Of a DNA stretch of 64,000 nt, positions 33,138-41,730 are shown piece after piece (position 1 is the stretch's first letter; every line of letters begins with the position of its first letter). The translations under genes and the position numbers were made by a program. Below the pieces are notes generated by a model, which was not told the origin of the DNA, did not search any database, and worked only from the letters and a program-made list of their open reading frames with translations. The DNA is taken from NCBI GenBank assembly GCA_963772955.1, contig CAVYZF010000005.1, positions 372,001-436,000 on the forward strand. The letters run 5' to 3'. Origin of the DNA: Gp6-AA40 sp963772955. GTDB lineage: Bacteria; Acidobacteriota; Vicinamibacteria; Vicinamibacterales; UBA2999.

Positions 33138-34331
33138 ATGCTGGATCGGCGCCAGTTCCTGTCAGCTGCCGTCGCGGGTGCGGTGACGATCGCACGCAAT
33201 CCGATGGCGTTCGCCGCGCAGGCATCGAAGTACGACCTGCTCATCAGAGGTGGACGCGTCATCGATCCGTCCGTGCGGCTCGACGCCGTGCGCGACGTGG
33301 CGATCGCTGGCGGACGCATAGCCGCCGTCGAATCGAGTATCACGACTGCCGCGGCCGAGACCATCGACGCGCGCGGCAAGCTCGTGGTGCCCGGATTGAT
33401 TGACATCCATACGCACACCGGACGAACTGCCGAGAGCCCTGGCCTGGTGCTGCGCGACGGCGTCACCGGATGGATCGACGCCGGCTCGCAAGGCGCCGAC
33501 CGCATTGCTGAGATCGTCGCAGTGGCACGATCGTCGCCGCAACAGGGACGCGTGCTGATCAACATCGGCCGCGCCGGCATCCTGCCTGATGGCGACACGA
33601 TGGACCTTGCCCGTGCTGACGTCGCCGCTGCGAAGGATGCGATCGCGAAACACAAAGACTTCGTTGTTGGTGTGAAGGCGCGGCTCTCGCAAGAGGTTGC
33701 CGGAAAGAACGACTACGAGGTGCTGCGCCGATCGCAGGAAGTGGCCTCGTCGTTCAACCTGCCGGTGATGATTCACATGGGCCAGACGATCTCGCCGATT
33801 GGCAAGCTGATGGCTCTCCTGAAGCGCGGCGACATCGTGACGCATCTCTTCGCGCCGCCACCCAACGCCATCGTGGACGACAACGGTCACATCCTTCCCG
33901 AGGTGCTGGCCGCGCGTCGTCGCGGCGTCTGGTTCGACATCGGCAACGGTCAGACCGGGCATATGCGGTGGGACACGATCGGCCTGATCATGAAGGCCGG
34001 CTTCTGGCCAGACACGTTCTCGACCGACTGGAACGTCAACAGCAAGACGACTGGCGTCATCGATCTTCCAAACTGCATGTCGAAGCTGCTTGGTTACGGC
34101 ATGTCGGTCAGCGAAGCGATTGCATGCGCGACGCTCCATCCGTCACGGACGTTCCCCGTGTTCAACGATCGCGGCACGCTGAACGTGGGTGCGCCGGCAG
34201 ATGTGGCGCTGCTCGAACTGCGCTCTGGCACGTTCGAGTTCCTCGACAACTACAAGGGCACGATCACAGGGAAGCAGCGGTTCTTCCCCGCCGGAACCGT
34301 GCTCGGGGGCAAGAGAATCGCGACTGCGTAA
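33138..34331 (+). CDS. Tat-exported amidohydrolase/deacetylase-family metallohydrolase
   Basis: GGAGGGAAG precedes the ATG. The N-terminus MLDRRQFLSAAVAGAVTIARNP is a Tat-type signal. The 397-residue enzyme has the amidohydrolase layout: YDLLIRGGRVIDPS, GLIDIHTHTG (first metal pair), VGVKARLS (candidate bridging Lys), VMIHMG, VTHLFAPPPN, and FSTDWN (catalytic Asp). It closely resembles the 'amidohydrolase/deacetylase' group with D-aminoacylase and dihydroorotase-like members. The substrate is unknown. It is followed 11 bases later by the NHL propeller gene, so the two are probably co-expressed in the periplasm. Confidence 0.85.
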   Translation: MLDRRQFLSAAVAGAVTIARNPMAFAAQASKYDLLIRGGRVIDPSVRLDAVRDVAIAGGRIAAVESSITTAAAETIDARGKLVVPGLIDIHTHTGRTAESPGLVLRDGVTGWIDAGSQGADRIAEIVAVARSSPQQGRVLINIGRAGILPDGDTMDLARADVAAAKDAIAKHKDFVVGVKARLSQEVAGKNDYEVLRRSQEVASSFNLPVMIHMGQTISPIGKLMALLKRGDIVTHLFAPPPNAIVDDNGHILPEVLAARRRGVWFDIGNGQTGHMRWDTIGLIMKAGFWPDTFSTDWNVNSKTTGVIDLPNCMSKLLGYGMSVSEAIACATLHPSRTFPVFNDRGTLNVGAPADVALLELRSGTFEFLDNYKGTITGKQRFFPAGTVLGGKRIATA

Positions 34332-34342
34332 GAGAGGTGACT

Positions 34343-35596
34343 ATGAAGCGACGGACCCTCGCTGCCGGTGTCGCGATCGTCCTCGGCGTGGCATTGAGTG
34401 GCGGGCGAGCGTTCACCCAATCGCATCCGGCTACCGAGGGGCCGGCCGTCGATGGATCGCCCGCATGGTTCCTGCAGGGATCCGTTCCTGATCCGACGGG
34501 GCGAACATCTGTCGATTCAACTGGACGTGTAACCGTCCTGCCGCGCACGGCTCAACCATCTGCTGCTCCGGCGACGGTCTCAACGGCTAGTGAGACGCCT
34601 CCGTGCCGGCGCTCGCCGCTGTGCGGTAACCGCCTTGGTCGCAGCCGTCAGACACTTCAGCGAGTCCAGTGGACGCAGACGCTGGGATACGCGTTCATGT
34701 ATCCCTATGTGCTGCCTCCCGGGCCGGGCGGAGTTCCCGCGGTCGCGCTCGACTCGAAAGGCAACCTCTGGGCCTTTCAGCGCGCAGATGCTGGGAAGCC
34801 GCAGTTGTTCAAGTTCGATCCGAGCTACAAACTGATTCTTCACATCGCCCCTGACATCATCGGTTACCAGGACAAGGCGCACGGCATGGCCATCGATGCC
34901 GAGGACAATGTCTGGATCACCGCAGCCAATAGTGCGACGGTGATGAAGATCAGCCCTGAGGGGAAGTTGCTCATGACCCTCGGTACGCCTGGACGAAGGG
35001 GCGACTGGGACGAGGCAAGAGGCCAGCGCCTGCTCTGGCAGCCGGTAATGGTGGCGTTCGGTCCGAATGGTGATGTCTATATCGGCGAGGGGCATGCGAA
35101 CGAGAGCCCGAACGACACCGAGTCGGACGATCCCGCCAACACGATCGGCGCGGCGCGGATCATTCATCTCGACAAGAACGGCACGTTCGTCAATCAGTGG
35201 TTCGGCAACGAGGTGGGTCAGGGAAAGTTCAGCTCGGCTCATGGCCTCGCTGTCGATCCCACCAACGGCGACGTCTGGATCGGCGACCGCGAGGAGTATC
35301 GGATCGTCGTCTATTCGGGCGACGGGAAATTCATCAAGACGCTGCAGATGAGAAACCTCGTCTGCGCGATCAACTTCGACTCGCATGGCAACCCGTGGCT
35401 TGCCACGGGACAGGATGGCCAGTTCCTGAAACTCGATCGCAATGGCAAGGTGCTCGGCGCGATCGGCAACGGGATGGGGATCGAAAAGGGGCAGTTCATC
35501 GAGGCCAGTTACTGGGCCTTCGACAAGCAGGACAACCTGTATGCGGGCGACACGAGCGTCGGTCGCGTAACGAAGATGGTAGCGCCCGCCAGGTGA
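34343..35596 (+). CDS. Secreted NHL-repeat beta-propeller protein
   Basis: The ATG at 34343 (MKRRTLAAGVAIVLGVALSGG) with GAGAGG upstream fits a signal peptide; the longer upstream frame lies inside the previous gene. The ~417-residue protein has a 100-residue linker region with two Cys (TPPCRRSPLCGNR), then six-bladed NHL propeller repeats: VPAVALDSKGNLWAF, AHGMAIDAEDNVWIT, VMVAFGPNGDVYIGEGH, AHGLAVDPTNGDVWIGDRE, INFDSHGNPWLATGQDG, YWAFDKQDNLYAGDTSVGRV. It resembles peptidylglycine-lyase-like propellers in shape, but function is not assigned. Confidence 0.8.
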   Translation: MKRRTLAAGVAIVLGVALSGGRAFTQSHPATEGPAVDGSPAWFLQGSVPDPTGRTSVDSTGRVTVLPRTAQPSAAPATVSTASETPPCRRSPLCGNRLGRSRQTLQRVQWTQTLGYAFMYPYVLPPGPGGVPAVALDSKGNLWAFQRADAGKPQLFKFDPSYKLILHIAPDIIGYQDKAHGMAIDAEDNVWITAANSATVMKISPEGKLLMTLGTPGRRGDWDEARGQRLLWQPVMVAFGPNGDVYIGEGHANESPNDTESDDPANTIGAARIIHLDKNGTFVNQWFGNEVGQGKFSSAHGLAVDPTNGDVWIGDREEYRIVVYSGDGKFIKTLQMRNLVCAINFDSHGNPWLATGQDGQFLKLDRNGKVLGAIGNGMGIEKGQFIEASYWAFDKQDNLYAGDTSVGRVTKMVAPAR

Positions 35597-35687
35597 TCCT
35601 GCCAGGTACGCTAGACAACGCTCTCTCACTCGCTTCGCCTACAATGGCTGTGCTGTGCTGCGCCGTTGCAACGAGGAGCATCGTGTT

Positions 35688-36689
35688 ATGGGTCGAGGTA
35701 CTCTCAGTGCCCGCCGTTCTCTACTCCTGGTCGGAGTTCTTCTCTCAACGCTCGTGTGTGTGACAGGGGCGCAACAGGGCCCGGTAGCGGCCATGTTTAG
35801 CGACGATCAGAAGCGCGGCGAAGAAATCGCGCTGAGCTTTGCGACTGCCGAATTACCACCTGCGTCTGGCGCCACGTTTCCCGCGCAGATCTTCTTGACG
35901 GGCGGTGACCTCGAGCGTGCGTTCGATACATCGAAGTTCAGGCCCGACGCGGCCATCATTCCGACCAATACTGATCTGCTGATCACTGCAGACTCGCCCA
36001 CCACGCAGCGCATCCTGATCGAGCGCGTTCGTAAGCAGTCGTCTGTCCTGCGCTCGCTGGAGAGCCAGATCGAGATCCGCCGCAAGCAAAAGCCTGCCGC
36101 CTCCGGGGGAGATGCCGGCCTGTTGGCCATCGGCACCGACTGGTTCGTCGTGGAGTTGTCTCGTCAGGGCAAAGAGTCGGGCGGCGCGTTTCCCAGGACC
36201 GCCTGCCTGGTCGCGACCGACTTCGCCAAGGGCGGCGCGATCGATCGTCGAGAGCTCTTTGCGCAGGACCGTGTGCGCAAGGGGATAGCCGGATGCCTGG
36301 CCGCGCTGGACGCGGCCGGCGTGCGATCGCTCGTGCTGCCGCTGATGGGCGCGGCGTCATCGGGCACGCAGGCCAAGGATCCCGTGTACGAAGGGCAGCG
36401 GGTGCTCAAGGAATGCCGGCTGCTGAACTCGGTGGCGGGCATCGCGCTCGGCATTCACGATTTCGGGCCGAACCGCCGCAGCCTGCGGGAGATCGGCGTG
36501 ATCCAGTGGGATCGTGAGCTCGACGAGATGTTCAGCCTGCCGAGGGGCACGCGCCTTGCTGCGACGGCGCAGAACGCGTATCGACAGTACGCGGATCAGG
36601 TCAAGCTGGCGTTCCGCAAGGGACTCGCAGGCGAGAAGACGTTGCCGGCAGACGTCGACGGCGCCTGCAGCGCGATCTTCGCGCAGTAA
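35688..36689 (+). CDS. Exported macro-domain-like protein
   Basis: The ATG at 35688 is preceded by GAGGAG; the leader ARRSLLLVGVLLSTLVCVTGAQQ is a signal peptide. The ~333-residue protein has features of an ADP-ribose-binding macro fold: FLTGGDLERAF, AAIIPTNTDLLITAD near residue 90, the C-terminal half VRSLVLPLMGAASSG near 211 (analogous to the LPLLGTG-type phosphate loop), and VAGIALGIHDF. An ordered series of DNA- or protein-binding motifs is not seen. A periplasmic macro protein would be unusual because ADP-ribose metabolism is mainly cytoplasmic. The fold assignment is by pattern only. Confidence 0.5.
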   Translation: MGRGTLSARRSLLLVGVLLSTLVCVTGAQQGPVAAMFSDDQKRGEEIALSFATAELPPASGATFPAQIFLTGGDLERAFDTSKFRPDAAIIPTNTDLLITADSPTTQRILIERVRKQSSVLRSLESQIEIRRKQKPAASGGDAGLLAIGTDWFVVELSRQGKESGGAFPRTACLVATDFAKGGAIDRRELFAQDRVRKGIAGCLAALDAAGVRSLVLPLMGAASSGTQAKDPVYEGQRVLKECRLLNSVAGIALGIHDFGPNRRSLREIGVIQWDRELDEMFSLPRGTRLAATAQNAYRQYADQVKLAFRKGLAGEKTLPADVDGACSAIFAQ

Positions 36690-36833
36690 CGAACCTCAAT
36701 CGTCGCCGTGTCGTGCCTTCCTCATCGCGTTCCCCCGAATCGATCGGGTCGGCTAGACTCCAGTCTCAGCAATGTGTCGAGGACGAAGCTCGACCGCTGC
36801 ATTTCCAAGCTCAGCCCAGTCGAGGTTGCCTCA

Positions 36834-39290
36834 ATGCATGTAAGCAGCAGGATGAATGTGTTCGCGCACAGTCTGATGCTGACCGCCGTCATCGGCACGG
36901 TCGCCTGCGGAGGCGGCAAGCCGAAAGCGGGCACGGTGCTCGACGAAGCGATGCTGGCCAAGCGGACCGTCGAGACCTTCCCGGCCGCCGACGAAGACTA
37001 CTTCCATGACATGGATGGTGGGGCAGCGCTCACGAAGGAACAGATCCAGGGGCGCAATATGTGGATCGCGTTCTCCGGCGGCAACGATCGGCTCTGGGAT
37101 GTCCTCTCGCGCGAAAGCTTCGGCTCGCTCGACTTTGTCAAGACGTTGTCCTCGCATCCGACGCTGCCGTACTCGCGCGATACACGCTGGACATACCTCG
37201 GCCTGGTCAACGAACCGTGCTTCACCAAGGCCACCGGGCCCGATCCGAATCGCTACGGGCTGTGGCTCGACGTTCGCGATCCCAAGTGCCCACCCGATCC
37301 GTTCGAGAACGAAGAGAAATACAAAGGTGTGCAGGTTGGGGCTCGGGGCAAGACCGTTCCCGTGGGCTCGTACTACGGCGAAGCGTCCGGCATCGTGGGT
37401 CTGCGGATCTTCCCGAACCCGGATTTCGACGAGAAGGCGCGCAAGGCCTGGGACTCGGAGCGCTACTACCGTGACCCGTCGTACTACGAGCAGCGCGGTC
37501 TCGTGAAGCCCTATCGGGTGGCGATGTCGTGCGCGTTCTGCCACGTCGGTCCGAACCCGGTGAAGCCGCCGAAGGATCCGGAAAGGCCCGAGTGGGCCAA
37601 TCTCAGCTCGAACGTCGGCGCGCAGTTCTTCTGGTGGGATCGCGTCTTCGACTGGAAGGCGACGACGAACGAGAAGAGCTTCCTTTTTCAGGCGCTGCAC
37701 ACCTCGCTGCCAGGGACGCTCGATACCTCGCTCGTTTCGACCGACAACATCAACAACCCGCGGACGATGAACGCGGTCTACCTGCTGGGCCCGCGCATGG
37801 CGCTCGCGAAGCGCTGGGGGAAGGAGACGCTCAGCGGCGGCGGCCTCGACAACAAGCAGTTCAACGAGTTCGTTCCTCCGACGGATCCGCTCGCGCAGTT
37901 CTTCACGCCGCCGTCGACGACGTGGACGCCACGAGTGCTGAAGGATGGATCGGATTCCGTCGGGGCACTCGGTGCGCTCAATCGCGTGTACCTGAACATC
38001 GGTCTCTTCAGCGAAGAGTGGCTGCTACATTTCCGGCCATTGATCGGTGGACAGGAGATCTCGCCGATCAAGATCGCCGATGCCCGGAAGAACTCGGTCT
38101 ACTGGCAGGCGGTCGAGCGGCAGACGCCATATATGGCGAGCTTCTTCCTTGCGACGACAGACCCGCACTATCTGAGGGACGCGCCGAACGGACCGTCGTA
38201 CTTGACGGAGGATGCTGCGACCACTCGTCGAGGAAAGACGGTCTTCGCCGAGCGCTGCGCGCGCTGTCACTCGAGCAAGACTCCGCCCTTGCCGGTGGGG
38301 CTCGATCTCGAAAACTGCAACGGCAAGAACTATCTCGGGTGCTGGGACAAGTACTGGGCGTGGACGAAGACCGATGCGTTCAGGGCGCCGATGCGCGACA
38401 TGGTCCTCGCCGACGACTTCTTGAAGGACAACTTCCTCTCGACCGAGCTCCGCGTGCCGTCGACGCTCATGCAGACCAACATCTGCAGCCCGATTGGCAC
38501 GAATGCGATCGCGGGCAACATCTGGGACAACTTCTCGTCGCAGTCCTATAAGGATCTGCCGTCGGTGGGCTCGGTGAAGGTGCGGCACCCGCTTTCCGGC
38601 GCCGAGTACGACTACACGCTGAAGGGGGGCGGCCGCGGCTTCACTCGGCCGGCATCACTCGTCAGCCTGTGGGCGACGGCGCCGTTCCTTCAGAACAACT
38701 CGGTCGGTCCCTTCGATCCGAGCCCGTCGGTCGAAGCGCGCATGAAAGTGTTCCAGGCGTCGATCGAACAGATGCTCTGGCCCGAGCGCCGTCGCAACGA
38801 CGAGTTGTTCACCGGGCTGAAGATCGAAGGCGCGGGAGTGGGCTGGATTCAACGGACGACCACCGAGAGCTTCATTCGCGTGCCCGAAGGCTACCTGCCC
38901 GATGGCCTCCGTCCGCTGCTCGGCATCGGCCGTCGTCTCTTCCCGTATCTGTTCCGCGACGGCGAAGTATCGATTGGCCCGATTCCAAAGGGCACACCGA
39001 TCAGCCTCGTGACGAGCATGGACGTCGCCGGTGCCGACCTTCCCAGGGATCAGCAGAGCGAACATCGCAAGAAGCTGCTCTCGCTGATCAAGCAGATCCA
39101 GGCGGACCTCAAACGCGGCGACAATGCGTTCGCCAACCGCAATGTGCTGGAGACGATGCTCTCGATGAGCAATTGCCCGGACTTCGTGATCAACAAGGGG
39201 CACTACTTCGGCACGAACCTGTTCACCGAAGAACCAGGACTCAGCGACGCAGAAAAACGCGACCTGATCGGATTCCTGAAGACCATGTAA
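36834..39290 (+). CDS. Large di-heme c-type cytochrome lipoprotein
   Basis: The start at 36834 (MHVSSRMNVFAHSLMLTAVIGTVACGGG) follows a GAGG and gives a lipoprotein signal with lipobox GTVAC. The ~818-residue protein has two heme-binding sites, CAFCH near residue 235 and CARCH near 478, in two cytochrome-like halves: GRNMWIAFSGGNDRLWDVL, IFPNPDFDEKARKAWDSERYYRDPSYY in outline, NINNPRTMNAVY, and GKTVFAERCARC. Conserved WFW-like motifs suggest a redox enzyme or electron-transfer module, possibly of the RoxA/MauG broad type. It is 15 bases upstream of the GMC oxidoreductase gene. Confidence 0.8.
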   Translation: MHVSSRMNVFAHSLMLTAVIGTVACGGGKPKAGTVLDEAMLAKRTVETFPAADEDYFHDMDGGAALTKEQIQGRNMWIAFSGGNDRLWDVLSRESFGSLDFVKTLSSHPTLPYSRDTRWTYLGLVNEPCFTKATGPDPNRYGLWLDVRDPKCPPDPFENEEKYKGVQVGARGKTVPVGSYYGEASGIVGLRIFPNPDFDEKARKAWDSERYYRDPSYYEQRGLVKPYRVAMSCAFCHVGPNPVKPPKDPERPEWANLSSNVGAQFFWWDRVFDWKATTNEKSFLFQALHTSLPGTLDTSLVSTDNINNPRTMNAVYLLGPRMALAKRWGKETLSGGGLDNKQFNEFVPPTDPLAQFFTPPSTTWTPRVLKDGSDSVGALGALNRVYLNIGLFSEEWLLHFRPLIGGQEISPIKIADARKNSVYWQAVERQTPYMASFFLATTDPHYLRDAPNGPSYLTEDAATTRRGKTVFAERCARCHSSKTPPLPVGLDLENCNGKNYLGCWDKYWAWTKTDAFRAPMRDMVLADDFLKDNFLSTELRVPSTLMQTNICSPIGTNAIAGNIWDNFSSQSYKDLPSVGSVKVRHPLSGAEYDYTLKGGGRGFTRPASLVSLWATAPFLQNNSVGPFDPSPSVEARMKVFQASIEQMLWPERRRNDELFTGLKIEGAGVGWIQRTTTESFIRVPEGYLPDGLRPLLGIGRRLFPYLFRDGEVSIGPIPKGTPISLVTSMDVAGADLPRDQQSEHRKKLLSLIKQIQADLKRGDNAFANRNVLETMLSMSNCPDFVINKGHYFGTNLFTEEPGLSDAEKRDLIGFLKTM

Positions 39291-39305
39291 GCCCGGAGGC
39301 TCAAA

Positions 39306-41252
39306 GTGGCAACAGGACCAATCACACCCCGGCCCGCCGCCTACGACGCCGACTACATCGTCGTTGGCTCCGGGGCGGGGGGCGGCACCGTGGCAGCCCG
39401 CCTTGCGGAATCAGGCTTTCGTGTGTTGCTGATCGAAGCCGGAGGCGATCCGCGGACGACCGTCGGGTCTACACCGCAAACGCCGGGCATCAACAGCCTG
39501 CCCGACGATTACGACGTGCCGGCGTTTAACCCGCTCTCGGCGGAGAACGACGGCATCCGCTGGGACTTCTTCGTCAGGCACTACGAGGATCAGGCGAGAC
39601 AAGAGAAGGACCCGAAGTACCGGAGCACGTTCGAGGGCAAGCCGGTGGACGGTGTCCTTTATCCGAGGGCGGGCACGCTCGGGGGCTGCACCGCGCACAA
39701 CGCGTTGATCCTGGTCTACCCGCACAATGCCGACTGGAATCAGCTTGCGGATCTGACCGGCGATGCGAGCTGGCGCGCCGAGAACATGCGCTCGTACTTC
39801 GAACGCCTCGAGCGCTGCGAGCATCGGCCGGACGAACGCGCGACGAGTCGCCCGGGTCACAACCCGAGCCGGCATGGATGGTCCGGCTGGCTTCAGACCG
39901 AGACCGCGGCGCCGCTCGAAGGGTTCAAGGACAAAGACTTTCGCAAGATGCTGATCGATACGGCCAAGACGGCGCTGCGCAGTCCCGAGGTTGCCGTGAC
40001 CGACGAGGATCGGCGGGCACGTCTTGACAGCCAGCTCGATCCCAACGACTGGCGTGTCGTCACTGAAGATGCCATCGGGCTTCGCTACACACCTCTGACC
40101 ACCAGGGACCATCGCCGAGTCGGCACCCGTGAGCGCGTCATCGAGGTCGCGAATCGTCTTCCGAACCAGCTGAAGATTCAGATGCACGCGCTCGTGACCC
40201 GTGTGTTGCTCGATGGCGAGAAGCGAGCGATCGGCGTCGAGTATCAGAGCGGCGAACGCCTGTACGGAGCGCACCCTCGACAGAACACGGCGGCCGGCAA
40301 GACGAAGCAGGTGTTTGCCGCCAGGGAAGTGATCCTTGCGGGCGGCGCGTTCAACACTCCGCAGGTGTTGCTGCTCTCCGGCATCGGACCTCGTGAGGGC
40401 ATCGAGAAGCAGGGGCTCACGTGCGTCGAGGATCTTCCCGGGGTTGGCAAGAACCTCCAGGATCGCTACGAAGTGGCCGTCGTCAATCGGATGAAGTTTC
40501 CCGCGTGGAAACCGATCGAGGGCGCGACGTTCACGCGCGCTGATCCGCAATACAAGACCTGGGCCGACCACAAGAGCGGTGTCTACGACACCAACGGCGC
40601 CGTGCTTTCCGTCGTCGCACGCTCGGGACCGGCGGCGTTCTCGCCAGACTTGTTCCTCATTTCCGTGATCGGCCGCTTCGAAGGGTACTTCCCTGGTTAC
40701 TCGTCGCTGCTTGCGCAGAATCCGAACTGCCTGACCTGGGTCGTGCTCAAGGCGCACACCAACAATACCGGCGGGGAAGTCACGCTGGCGTCGAAGGACC
40801 CGCGCGTGCCGCCGTCGATCAACTTTCACTACTTCGACGAGGGCACCGATGCCCGCAAGCAGGACCTGAAAGCCGTCGCGTCGGGCGTCGCTCTGGCGCG
40901 CAAGCTCTCCGCGGGCCTGAAGAAGGACGGCTTGATCGAGAAAGAAGAAACGCCAGGGGATGACGTGACCGGCGACACGCTACTGGAGTTCATCGAGAAC
41001 CAGGCATGGGGGCACCATGCGTCGGGCACCTGCCGCATCGGCCGGCGTGAAGATGGCGGCGTGCTCTCGACCAACTTCGAAGTCCACGGCATCAAGGGGC
41101 TTCGTGTCGTCGATGCGTCGGTCTTCCCGCGCATTCCGGGGTTCTTCCTTGCGAGCGCCGTGTACATGATCGGCGAGAAGGCGGCCGAGGTGATTACCGC
41201 GACCGCCACCCAGGCACCCGCGCTCGGCCCGGTCAACCCATTCGTGCCCTGA
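39306..41252 (+). CDS. GMC-family FAD-dependent oxidoreductase
   Basis: GTG start at 39306 with GGAGG 6 bases upstream. The 648-residue protein has the FAD-binding signature DADYIVVGSGAGGGTVAARL near the N-terminus, the GMC motifs YPRAGTLGGCTAHNALIL and AREVILAGGAFNTPQVLLLSG (outline), and the active-site region WGHHASGTCRIG with C-terminal GLRVVDASVFPRIPG. It would oxidise an alcohol and pass electrons on. No signal peptide is seen, although the neighbouring cytochrome is a lipoprotein; export with a partner or a cytoplasmic role is possible. The substrate is unknown. Confidence 0.88.
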   Translation: MATGPITPRPAAYDADYIVVGSGAGGGTVAARLAESGFRVLLIEAGGDPRTTVGSTPQTPGINSLPDDYDVPAFNPLSAENDGIRWDFFVRHYEDQARQEKDPKYRSTFEGKPVDGVLYPRAGTLGGCTAHNALILVYPHNADWNQLADLTGDASWRAENMRSYFERLERCEHRPDERATSRPGHNPSRHGWSGWLQTETAAPLEGFKDKDFRKMLIDTAKTALRSPEVAVTDEDRRARLDSQLDPNDWRVVTEDAIGLRYTPLTTRDHRRVGTRERVIEVANRLPNQLKIQMHALVTRVLLDGEKRAIGVEYQSGERLYGAHPRQNTAAGKTKQVFAAREVILAGGAFNTPQVLLLSGIGPREGIEKQGLTCVEDLPGVGKNLQDRYEVAVVNRMKFPAWKPIEGATFTRADPQYKTWADHKSGVYDTNGAVLSVVARSGPAAFSPDLFLISVIGRFEGYFPGYSSLLAQNPNCLTWVVLKAHTNNTGGEVTLASKDPRVPPSINFHYFDEGTDARKQDLKAVASGVALARKLSAGLKKDGLIEKEETPGDDVTGDTLLEFIENQAWGHHASGTCRIGRREDGGVLSTNFEVHGIKGLRVVDASVFPRIPGFFLASAVYMIGEKAAEVITATATQAPALGPVNPFVP

Positions 41253-41273
41253 GCGCGACCTCCGGGGTAATGA

Positions 41274-41680
41274 GTGCGCGCCACGCCTGCGCGAGGCGGC
41301 GACCCATCAGGCGTGCGGCGAGACGATCACCACCGACGATGTACTGATCGTTGTCGACGGCCAGGAGCACGGCGGAGCCACTCTCGGCGCAAGGGGTTGC
41401 CGCGACAATCTATGATTGCCGAAACGATTCTCGAAACAACTGCTCCTCGATGGCCCGGGCCGAGGTGACAGAGGCGGCGAGCGCCAGCCCGTGCGCGTGT
41501 TCCGCGAGTTCCGGATCGATCGACGACGCATCCAGGACGGCGACGAGTCTCCCGCGCGCATCGAAGATGGGTGCGCCGGCACAACGGAGGATGTGATGCA
41601 ACTTGAGCGGCAGCGACACCCGGTCGGAACCGACCGGCGCGCCAGAAGACAGGTTTCACTTCGGCCGTGTTCAACGAGGG
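41274..41680 (-). pseudogene. Remnant of an AcoR-type (GAF-domain) transcriptional regulator
   Basis: In one frame (about 41410-41640) the peptide reads SLPLKLHHILRCAGAPIFDARGRL, VAVLDASSIDPELAEHAHG, LALAASVTSARAIEEQLFRE and then stops. In another frame (about 41277-41385) it continues AESGSAVLLAVDNDQYIVGG and DRLAARLMGRRLAQAW. These are typical of the GAF region and following linker of acetoin-type sigma-54 regulators. Neither the AAA+ module nor the HTH is present, so the gene is both frameshifted and truncated at both ends. It lies at the boundary before the accessory transport block. Confidence 0.65.
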
Positions 41681-41730
41681 AAGACGGCGACCCAACAGTG
41701 GTCATGGCGCTCACCGACAACTTCTGACGC

